Shown: positions 10,511 to 22,500 of the stretch, in pieces
Layout of the letters: each line of letters begins with the position of its first letter
Position numbering within the stretch: the first letter of the stretch is position 1
NCBI RefSeq assembly: GCF_037038585.1
Contig: NC_092520.1
Coordinates: 118,837,001 to 118,901,000 of the forward strand
Source: Patagioenas fasciata
Taxonomy: Eukaryota > Chordata > Aves > Columbiformes > Columbidae
Reading direction: 5' to 3'
Length of the DNA stretch: 64,000 nucleotides
The notes under the pieces: generated by a model
Told to the model about the DNA's origin: nothing
Databases searched by the model: none
Seen by the model: the letters and a program-made list of their open reading frames with translations, nothing else
Program-made: the position numbers and the translations under genes

Positions 10511-13500
10511 CTGAAACAAAAATCAGAAAGTGATACATTAAATATTCCTTTGAGGAGAATAGAAGCTGCTCAGCACTGCATTAACTCCCGATCTCCTTCC
10601 TCTAGGAATCACTAAAATATCAACTTTATAATATTACTTTGTTGTTTCATATCCCTAGAACTGTTTCAGTAGACTGTCTCCCCGTCTTGCAACTGCATGC
10701 TGTAGTATAATAAAGGGTTACTGACCCAAGCTTGGTTATTGAACCATTCAATTTTAGCTAAATTTATCTAGGTAATTCATTGCAGACCAAAGGTTCTTCA
10801 CTGGCTAGTTCTCCTTTGTAAATTATGTTTTTTTCTGCTTCCTAATGCTTAGCCCACCCCCATGGCAGACAGGAACTCAGGGTGCACCTGCACAAGCATT
10901 TTCCTTTGGCTGTGGAGTCTGCATTTGAAGCATTTCTCCTCTGCATCACAGAGCCGCAGCAGAGGTTATAAACTGAATTTCACAGAAACCTAGAATCAGG
11001 GAATAGTTTGGGCTGGAAGGCACCTTTAAAGGTTATCTAGTCCAATCCCCTGCAATGAGCAGGGAGATCTTAAGATAGATCAGGTTGCTCAGAGCCCCAT
11101 CCAGCCTGGCCTGGAATCTCTCCAGGGATGAGGCATCTACCACCTCTCTGGGAAACCTGGGCCAGTGTTTCACCACCCTCAGTATAAAAAATTCCTTCTT
11201 CACATCTAGCCTGAATCTCCCCTTTTTTAGTTTGAAACCATTACCCCTTGTCCTGTCACAACAGGCCCTGCTAAAAAGCCTGTCTCCGTCTTTCTTACAG
11301 GCCATTTTTCAGCTCAGACTACCCCAGTGTGCTTGAGCACTGCTGCTTCCTAAGGTAGCTACAGCCTCACACACCATTCTTGTAGGAGTTTCTTTTCACA
11401 ACAAGGGTTGGCATAATGCATTTCCCTCATCATCAGCACTGCCTAAAGCAGCAAGACTCCCACCTGTGAGAAGGGCACAACAGCACCAGCTAGCTCTTCT
11501 GTTCTGAGGGCTTCTTTTCCGTGGGATTGTGCAAGTGAAGCGGCTGCCACAATTTATGTAGCCTATATATGTACATACACTGATGCATGTATTTGCAGCA
11601 ACGAAGATGAACGTTGCACTTGCCCATGGGTGGGCAGGACACTCAGCAACGTGGGCACATCTTGTGCACACAGCGTGCACAGAGTGGTTATATCCCTTAA
11701 TGCCATGAACACCCAACTTCCTATCTGTTTTTCACTGCTGTAGGTGCCCCTTGTTTCCTCCGAGCGACCCATTGTGCCTACCTGGACGGCCCATTCGCTT
11801 CATGCGCTCCAAATAGTGGATAAGAGCACGAGTGGTTGTTTTGTTTCCCCACCAGTACGGGATGAGGGGCCACAGCTCACAGTGCTTCTCCACTTCCACG
11901 CCCTCTTCGTACGAGACTATAACCTGATGGCCACGTTGCCACATGGTCCGCAGCGTCGGCACCACCTATGAGAAAGCGTGCCCGGGTTGGTGTCAACAAC
12001 ACAGCAGGATCCCCAAAGTTCAAAGACTGACATGTGACATCGCCTTGGTAAAGGCACAGATTCAGTTGAAATAAAGCTTTTAAATGTGCAACCCAGTAGG
12101 ACGTAGGCTGGGTTACAAGCTGCAGGGGCAATAGGAACCTGGAAACCATGGTAGATTCCTCCTTTCCTCAGTTCAACCATGGTAAAGCACATAATTCAAG
12201 GTTTTACACCTGTGTAACAAGAAACCAACCCTGTGTTGGCCCTCCTGCACATACCACCGCTGAAAATTTGTTGGGAGTCGAAGACACAGGCCACTCGGTG
12301 AAGAAGGTAGGAGTGAGGCAGAGCCCTACACCAGGGGTATCAAACTCATTTTCATTGGCGCCACATCACCCTGGCGGTTGCCTTCAAAGGGCCAAATGTA
12401 ATTTTAGGACTGTATAAATGTAGGAGTAGTTACATTTACACTGCAGTTACATTGACACCGCTGCCCTACACCCAGGCGTAGGAATACAGACACAGATAAG
12501 CAGGAATGCTTTTGGCAAATGCCTCACATTGATCCAAATTTGTTACTGTAGCCATCAAAGAAAATTTAACTGCTTAAGCACTGAATGCAAGTCTTCAAGT
12601 TGTATGTTAATTCTGATTTCCCTAAGTGGAAAGTTTCTGAAATTGGGGTGCCCCAGACATTTTGAATTGAGAGAGGGGAAGACTTGAGTCAGAAACATCA
12701 GACAGACAGGCTGAAACAAGCCTGTTAAATCTTAGTGTTTTAATATGAAATGACATTTTCCTACCCTCAAAAGTTACCATCAGACAGAATTGTGGCCCTC
12801 TGACTAGTTTTATTTGCAAAACCAATATATTTAACAGGTATTTTTAAAAAGAATGTTGTGGTTAAAAGCTATGTGTTTCTTGTGAAAAGAAAACAGTGGC
12901 TTTTTGATGTTCCAATTAACTTTTTAATTAAAATAAAAGCCAAAGGCAGTTGAAAATGGTTTATGTAAATCTTTGAAGAGAGCAAAGAATTGAATGATCA
13001 TGGGAATCCCTCTTACTTATCTGAGAAAGAGAGTGCAAGCCCCAATTAGGTCAGAAAATAGTGCAAAATTAAGACACAAACTACAAAAATCTATGGTTGG
13101 CAGAAGCCTTTGCTTCACTTGAGCTTCCTTTCCAAAACTAGTACCTCTTTAAAAAAAAAAAGGTATGTGGGATGAGAGCCAAAAAAAAATATGTCAGAAA
13201 TGTGTACATGAGCACAGGTGCTTATTTTGCAAACAAAGCAGAAATAAAACTGTAGATGTCTAACAAGGGATTTTTAAACTCTAGTAATCCAGATCAAAGG
13301 AAGACACCTTGAATAGTTAAGGCAATTAAAATTTTAAATGCAGTGTAATGTTGTCATGCTGTGGCATGGGCCAGTACTGCGTACAGATCCCTATTTAGCA
13401 TTTGCTTCATAAATGCTTTGCCACTTACTTTTGTACAATGACAGAGTTGCGGTCTTGAAAGACAGTTAATATGAGATTATTTTAGAATAAGTGAGCATAC

Positions 13501-16500
13501 ATTTGGTTATTTGGTGTTAAATCTGAATCTATGATCCTGAAAAACCCCACAGCTACCAAACCTGAAATGATATCACTTGCAAAAATGGTGAGATCCGTTG
13601 TGTTGGTCACAGACTCCGTAGAATCCAAGTCTTCCCGCTTGAGGGAAGTACTTGGCTTCTTTTTTCTTGAGTGCCTTTCCTCCCTCCCCTTGGACACCAC
13701 TCAGAAATGTTTTTCTTTCTTCCATCAGGTGATCTCAAACCATTCATTTATCACCTTTTTTCCACAAACTATCAGCAGCAGCTTGCCCCTTTTGCAATTA
13801 ATAAAGTTTTTTGTCTTTTTTAAGAGCTGGCCATGTGTCTGAAAGCAAATTTGACCATCTTCTCCAGTATCGTTCTGCTCATCCAGGACTTACGACTTAC
13901 GCACCCTAGTCATTTGCGGAAACAATAAAACAGTGTTACTCAAGTCTTCTGTTATTCAGCTGAGACCTGGATCTTCACAATTCCCTAGTTTTGCTGAGAA
14001 TTGTTCTATTTTAACTCTGCTGTACAAAATGCTTTGAAATGGTAATACTCACACACTACTGATACAACAGCTTCAAAGGCTGAATTCAAATCGCAAACAG
14101 GGTCATCATCATCCTGCACCCCTCACATCTCCAGAGAAAACCCTCTGTTCCTGTGCATCTTTGAAATGTTAATTGTTTAACTGCTAAAAGATCCCACACC
14201 TTGTAAAAAAGAAAATAAGAGGAAGCTAAACAATCTCAACTTCTAAAATTTAGCAATCACATTATTTCTGATTATTTAAATTAAGGCTTTTCTGGAGGTT
14301 TGAGTGAGTGAAAGCATATTAGGCTAGTCTGAAGGTCAGCTCCAGCTCACGTCCAGGAAAGAAAATACCACCAGAAATGCACTGAGGGCAAAGGTGCTCT
14401 TAAGAGGGAACTCAAAACGCTGGAGACATGGGCTGACAGAAACTTCACAAAGATCAACAAAGGCAAAATCCTGCACCTGAATGGACTAACCCTACGCATG
14501 ATGACAGACCAGGGGTAGGTGGGTAGAAATCTTCTTTGCAGCAAAGGACCTGGAGGTCCTAGTGGACACATGAGCCATCAATGTGCCCTTGTGGCAAAGG
14601 TCAACTGCAAACTGGTCTGTATTCGTAAAGGCATGGACAGCAGGTCAAGAGAAGGGGTTCTTCCCTTTTCTTTGGCATTTGTGGGACTGCATCTTCAGTA
14701 CTGTGTCCAGCTGGGGCTTCTCCAGTACGAAAAAAAAGTCGTTGACATGCTGTAGTGAGTCCAGCAGCATGCAACCAGAGTGAGCAGAGGCTGGAGTGAC
14801 GCTCAAGGACAGACTGAGAGAGCTGGGTCTGTTCAGCATGAGGAAGAGAAGATTATGGACAGATCTTACTGCTGTCTGCAAATACCTAATGGACAGATGT
14901 AGTGAAGACTCCTCAGATATGCACAGCAAAAGGATGAAGATCAGCAGACACAAGTTACAGCAAAAGAGATTCTGATCCGATAGATACAAGGAAAACATGT
15001 TTACTGTGAGAGTGGTCAAATTTTGGACCAGGTTGCACAAAAAGGTTGTGGAATCTCCGTCCTCAAAGATGTTTAAGAGTGGATGGGACACAGCCCAATG
15101 TAACTTTGAGGCTGGTCCTGCTTTGCATGATGGGGTTGGATCAGATGACCTCCAGAGGTCACTTGCAACCTAAATTATTACAAATATAATAAAAAAACAA
15201 TTTCTAGTTATTGCTGTGAAAAGGTAGAAAATTGATTCTCTAAATTCTATGAATATAGTATGGACTAAATTTATAACAGACACACCTTTTTTTTCTAATC
15301 ACAACTCAGATGGCACAGTGCATGACAATTGTCCTACAACTCAACAGACATGACAGTCAAATTTCATTCCCTCCTCCACACTGTGAGATGCAGATTGGCT
15401 TTATCTCCTCAATTTTGTTAGGTAATGACCTATCTCTGATGCAGAAAATGTTACTCTTCCTAGGTGAAAAATACAGTGAAAGTAGAACATATCTAAAATA
15501 TTAGAATGAGAGATCTCAGTATAATATATCACTCTTAAAAAAAAGAAAGATAAAAAAACATTATCATACTTACATTTCTGGGACACAGTTTACACTGGAA
15601 AATCTCTTTTATACAGGCAGTCAGATGACAATGAAGTCTCCTGGTTAATCCATCAAAATTCCTACAGGCTAAGATAACAACTTCCTGAGGATGAGTTTCC
15701 AACCACCTTAACACTTCCCACAGAACATCCTACAAGAGAGAGTTACCACAACTTAGAAAACCATCTATGCTATGGAGGGAAAAGGAGATAAAACCAAAAA
15801 CTGATGGTGGGCTAGACTCACATTCACAATAATAATAAAAATCAGAGTAGGTTTCTACCTGACAAGGTGGTCCACAGAGATGCATCCCAGGAAAACTCAG
15901 TTTCTGCAGGTCTATGCTGATTTGCTTTGCATGTACACTATACTTAAGAGGTCTGTATTTTAATAATATCCACTAATCTCTTGCTGCCTAGAGGCAGGTT
16001 AGCAGTAAACCCATCTATACACAAGCTTCTTTAAGGACAAACAACATATTAGTGGCAAACTCAAAAACGGGGAAAAGCTCTGTGCTTGCTAAAACATGAC
16101 AGGACCCATTTTCCCCATTTGTTATAAACGACAACTTCTTGAAGACCACTTATAATTAGCAGGGTAGTCAGGCACTACATCTAACTATTCACATGAGCAT
16201 GCCAGTCACCATGAAATCTCAAAATGTGAAGGGTTCAGGTTCATGAGCATGAACCTGAAGTTTAGCCAGTTAGCCTACAAATGAAAAGCTGGATTAGGCA
16301 GCTGTGCCTGGCTATGCAGATCCTGGCAAACGGAAGGAAGATGTAAACCACTCCACAGCGACAGAGCACAGGCAAAGAGCAACACACAGTAGTTTCTTCA
16401 CACTAGCTGACAGTAATTTCATCATGAGATCCAGATTCGAGTCTCTCTGTCTTACAGTGAAATACTTTTTCCTCAAAAAAAAAATCATTTCTGTGATTTG

Positions 16501-19500
16501 ACTAGGCTTTTAGTACCCTCATTAATAACTTCTCTCCTTTCTGGAGAAACAGGATTGCCCTCACCTTGCCTAGCATCCTGGGACAACACAAGATAAACCC
16601 CAGAAACATCAGGCACTTGGTAGGGGGTAGGCAGTGGAGAGCAGGCACAGCAACTCCCATTTGGAGATTAGAAATTGACTGATGCTGAATCTTACTTGCA
16701 GCTGCTGAAACTAACCTCCAGCCCAATAACCAGCCTGTAGTTTGGCTTTCTCTAGTTTGAAGTCCTCACATTAGAGAATCAAATAAGCTAACCAGAAAAC
16801 TTTGGGCCAGCATTTTCAGATTATAATTTCTCTTAAACAGAAGAAAGAACACTAGTTTTATAGCCACCCCAATAGGGACAAAGGACAATACCTGTACAGT
16901 AACAGTTGTGTAAACCATATGCACAAAGTACAAATTCAGAGATGGATCATCAGCCTTGTGGGCAATCCTGAAATCCAGATATCTAACTCCAGCCTCAAGT
17001 TGCTCCGTTACAGTCAGTACCTGAAAGGTGAAACAGAAGACAAAGGTGCTGAGAGCTTGGTACCAATTTGTTCCTTTAGTTTAGAAAGCTGGAATACGAG
17101 TACAAGGTTAGCCCTATGACATTTTTCACAGGTCTTTCATATCTTTAAAATGGAACTACATGGCTGCAAGTCACACTTAGAAGTATTTTACTCGCTGACA
17201 AGAGGGATCCCCATTTCCCTGTGGCATATACTGCAGGTATGGACTAGATTAGTTTAGGACCTCTGCCCTTGCTGTGTTCTGAAAGTTAAAGATCTATTAA
17301 CCTGTGCATAAATATACGATCACTCTTCACAAGACTATCTGTATGAACAAAAATTGCAGGATCAGCACCTTAGAAATGCTGCATTTATTTTATTAGATCA
17401 AAGACTTCAGCATGGTTGTCTCTGTGGAGCTCAGTCATCCCCAGCAGAAGGAAAAACAAAACCAGAAAAAAGTACAAGCTGTTATTCTTTTTTTCAGGAT
17501 AAAGTATATTTAAAAGTTTGAATTAACCTGTAGAAGTCCCACAAAACAGAGGTCCTTCCCTGTTTTCACTTTCCCTTGGACCTCTTCTACTGGATTTGAG
17601 GGGTGAATGGAACAGGTGATAAAGTGGAATTTCTGAGGCAAAAAGTCCCAAATGGTATGTCTCTTATCTATATCAAGGATCTCTTTGCAAAAGAAAATAG
17701 AATCAATTTAATTACCTGCATTTAAACATTAATTTGTCTCAGATAAACCTGCTATGGACAACACTATTAAGTTTCAGATAGAATACACTGTACTGATTTA
17801 AGTCAGAAAGGATTCAACAAACACTAAATCAACACAAGGTGTTGCGTCTGAATAACCACATTTGTAGCTTCAGTGACAAGACAGAGCCTCAACATACGGC
17901 AGAATGCTCACCTTGCCTAGCTTCAACCATCCAACTTTCTGTTCTTAGGACAGGAATTTACTCCCCTGGGCTGTGCCTGAGCTGCAGGACTGAGGAGCAG
18001 CCCAGCCCCATGTGCCCCAGGATGCAGGCACTGCGGTGGCTTGGGCCAGCAGCCCCCTCTGTGCCTGCTTGGTCCATACCAGGCTGAAGCAGTGGAAAGA
18101 CTGATCCACGCCCAAGTTCCACCTTCACCCGGGGTGCACAGAGATGGGAATGCATATGGCTGTGGGTCATGTATAACCTTTGTAGCCAGAAAAAGCACCA
18201 GATGAAATAGACACTCTGAACTGCCCTTTGGATTAATTTCTCTCTTTCCCTTGACTGCATGGGAAAACTAGACAAATTAGACTTCCTGATTAGTCACCTG
18301 GATTTGGATACTGAATTAGACAGCATGAATGCTGCCCCCAGGGGTAAAACTTGAGAGGAAGCCTTGGGGAGCGATGCTGCTCAGTGCTGCAACCTCACGC
18401 CAGAGTGGGAGTTACACACCTGATGTCAGTCATTGCACAGGAAAGATTTGGGCCTCTAGACTGACAGGACAGCAACAGCCAGGGCTCGAGCCAGGCACTG
18501 CCTCCAAGGCAATGGGCCATCCAGGAACCTGTGGATCCTACCATCAGTAGGACTCCTTGGTGTCTGTTCTGGATACCCACGTATGGTGTCACCTCCTCCC
18601 AAAGAGAAGTCAAGCACTGCAGAGCTAAGGAGGGGCAGGACCGCAGCTGTGCCTCTTCCCCATCAGCACAGGGCCACTTCCCACTCAGCATGCTAGGTTT
18701 AGACCAGAAGATGACCATAATGATGTAAGGATCTTGTTTGTCACCAACAGGGTCACCTCACTGCCCAGCAGCCCACAAATTAGGAGGTATCTACATCTTT
18801 CATTGGCTGAAGTCTCAAAGCAAAAACCAGCTCCAGACAAGGTGCTGTGCTGAGTACCTTTCCACATCAACTCATCACTGCCCTTACATATTTGGTATCT
18901 AGTAGCATCCAAGACTCCAGCTGGCCAGGGCTGCTCTAACACAAAAGAAGCCTAGGCATAATTATTGCCATTTATCAATTATTCAGTTTTAGTTCCCCAA
19001 TAACGAACTACTCCTTCAATAAGAACAAAAGTGGAAAATATTTTTGGTACCTCTTTGATGCTCGGAAAGTCTGTTTTTTAGAAAAATCTTCAAAAACTCT
19101 AGCTTAAATCATGATTCCCAATTTTGTCTTTGTCTTTCGTCTTGTGAGGAACAAAGAGATAACCATTAGCTTAATATTTAGACATTTAAAAAAGTAAACA
19201 TTATGTGAGGGACCACACCTTCATTCTCTTAATCTTTATAGAAAAAAAAATCCCGTTCAACGAGATTTTTGTCTCTCCTGGTGGTGACATGTACGCAATA
19301 CAGATGGGGAAAACAACTGACATCTTGCACAACAGTGATAGTAAAAATGGTAAGCATTACCTTCTGAACAAAGTATAGGAGAAAAATCTTTTTTGATTAT
19401 CATAATATTAAGTGCTATTTGTAACAACAATAAACATACGAAAAAGAAGATGAGTTTCTAGTACCAAGCGGTCAGCTTTAAGTATCACCTTTGTCTGTGT

Positions 19501-22500
19501 ATCATCCCTGCCTCACCTACATGCTTTTTCCCCACAAAAGAAGATTTGATATGTATTGACATCTATCTCATACTGCAATGTGCTGCTTGTGGATGTGACA
19601 GAGTTAATTTTCTTCATAGTAGCTAGTATGGTGCTGTGTTTTTGATTTGTGCTGAGAAAAGTGTTGATAACACAGGGATGCTTTAGCTATTGCTGATCAG
19701 GGTGTTCACAGAGTCAAGGTCTTTTCTGCTTCTCACACCACCCACTGGTGAGGAGGCTGGGGGTACACAAAGAATTGGGAGGGGAAGAAGGAGGAAGTAG
19801 GAATGTTTGGAGGGATGGTGTTTGTCTTCCCAAATAAACTGTTACACATGACGAAGCCCGGCTTTCTTGGAGATGGCTGAACACCTGCCTGCCCATGGGA
19901 AGTAGTGAATGAATCCCTGTTTTGCTTTGTTTGCATGTGTGGCTTTTGCTTTGCCTATTGAACTGTCTTTATCTCAACCAACAAGTTTTCTTACTTTTAT
20001 CCTTCTGATTCTCTCCCCAATTCCACTGGGGAAATGAGTGAGCAGCTGCGTGGGGCTTGGTTGCTGGCTGGGGTTAAAACACAGCACCCAAGCACAGTAT
20101 CTCATCAGAGCACAGATTTCTGGGCAACAGGCTATTCTTTCATTTTGCACAGAGGGTGTGACTGCTCTCAGCACTGCAGCACAAGCTTGAGCTTTGCCCA
20201 GGCCTGATGAGAACACCAGACAACACTTACCTGAGTTGTAGACCACTTCATGATAATGGGATGCACAATGCAGGGCATACATTTGTTTAAAAGCTTCACC
20301 AGCTTGGATTCATTGCCACTAACAGAAGAGCTTTTATCCAAGCAGTAGGTCATAGTGTCATGACTCCCTGTGGAATACAAAAATAAATGTACAGAAAATG
20401 TCACTCGTTAACTACTCAAGCACCACAATAGATGGTTATATTGTGTGCACACACCTGACATGCCACCCCATTTCCAAATCACACATCCATATTGCCTGAC
20501 AGCCTGTGTAGTTACGGCAAAAATGTGGGCTCTTCTACACAAGTTGCTCACCTGACATTAATGAGCCTAATGCAAAATCCTCATGAAGGGAAGGCATCGA
20601 GACTTTTCAACAGAGTAGTCCCCATCTAACTACACATCAGTGTCATTTGCCTCAAACCACAATAAAATGGCCTGTTCCAAACAACATCTCTCACTGAAAC
20701 AATAATCTTAATGTGAAAACCCACTTTTGTTCAGGAATAAATAGCTGAAGGTTGAATTTATCTAGAATTTGTCCTATTTTCAGAGCTGTCCAAATGTAGG
20801 ATTTCATCCTCCAATCCCATCATCTCTGCAAAGAAAAATATGGCTGAAAGCAGAAATTAATCTTCCTATGCCTTCGACTGGACCAACTCCTAACTTGACA
20901 CTTTGAGCACTTATGTCTTAAATATCTGCTAAAAATGCCCTCCTGGACTAAACACTCACATTCCCTAAAAAAACAACATAAGAGGTGACTGCTTGAAGAT
21001 TTCAGAGGCAAATCCAAGTCTAAGTTTACATGTAATAGATGAACAAGATCCACCTTTTACAGACTTCAAAACTTACCTGACTCTTTCCAGCATAGTGAAT
21101 TACACAGGGGCAGGCTAAGCATCAGAGCCAAGTACAGCCTGCTCAAATATTTGACTTCTTTGAAGACTTAATAAATCTGACACATCTCTTGCATCACATT
21201 TAGATGAAATTCTGTTGCAACTCACAATTTCTTCAGGACAGGCAACCAGTGATTTTGCTAGCTTTTTCTGTTCTATTATTTCTTCTAAGTTTATAAAGCA
21301 TCAACCAGAAAAGCTAACAACTCAGTGAAGTGACTCACTGTGATCTTTACAGAGCATCTGCAAGGAATTTCCATATCATTTTGGTTTTTAAGCCTTCTGT
21401 CAAACAAGTTGTTCACTGGTGCTAAGAACTGTCTTCTTGAATGGTCAGTCTTACTGGTGCCAATGGCAACATTTCTAGTAGCCAAAGAAAAAGGACACTT
21501 GAAATAAAGGATATTATTTGAAACTGTCAATTATAGCTCAATGTATCACTCAAGTTTTTCACCTTTGAAAAGCAGGTTTCTGTCTATTTTCCTGCTTTAA
21601 ACACCCAAACCAAGCTCATTGCAGATGAACAACCAATAATGAGGGCATGCGATCAAAGAAGTTTATCTTACAAGATGTAAGAGTTGAACCATTAAATATC
21701 CATAGACCAAATCCAAGTCTGACAGAAGTGAACAGGATTCCATCAATGGGTGTCACACCTCTTGATGCTAATCAGCAAATGGGTAGTAACCTTTCATTTT
21801 AGGAGTCTCCTTATGATGTCAGTGAGCTAGAGTAATGAAAGGAAGATGGGTCTATCCATGACACAATGCATATGATGTAAAGATAGTGAGCTAGCAACAA
21901 ACCAGGTAACTTCAGATCTTGAAGCAACATCTGCCCAGCAGCACCATGCTGAACCTGGTGCAAATGCAACACTAATTGCTGACACTTGCCTCTGACTCCT
22001 TGTCACGCTTTTGGAATGCAATCTCTTACATTTCTTGCATGCCTTGTTGTCTTCTCCATTCAACATGAGCTTCCACTTCTAAACTGGGCTTCTCCCAGTC
22101 ATTGCTCCCTCTGAAAACCTGCCAGAGCTGTCTTAACCTGGTTGGCCTTGATGTGCGTTTGTTCTGGCCTGGGCTGGACCAGTTTTGTAGGTCAGCTGAA
22201 CGGTCACCAAAATCCTCCAAGCTAGCAGCCTGCAATGCTCTGTAAAAGTCCTCCAGTGTTTGCTGAAATGGGCTTGTCTTCAACTGTTCTTTTCTTCCTG
22301 CTTGTTCTCCATGCAGTCATAATCACAAGAACAACAAACATTCACAAGAATAACAAGGTCGCTGTTAGGAGAAAAGCCAGGAAGTCAAAGGCACACATCA
22401 GCAGGTCCTCAGCTTTCTACAATGTACATGAAACACCAATCTGAAAGCTTTTTAGAAACAACATGGCTCCTTTTCCACCAGAAAAAGACAATGAACATGC

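Larger units (their letters stand above)
11966..15573 (-). other. PLCXD1: PLCXD1 intron between coding exons 4 and 5
   Basis: Holds the hAT-like miniature element (12332-12463) and a long CR1 fragment (about 14410-15172). The rest is AT-rich and anonymous. Confidence 0.7.

Noticed and set aside
10291-10533. 80-residue plus-strand frame
   Set aside because: Exact antisense shadow of the last PLCXD1 coding exon.
14519-15091. Overlapping plus- and minus-strand frames that look like small genes
   Set aside because: They are remnants or the complement of the CR1 ORF2 tail at 14410-15172.
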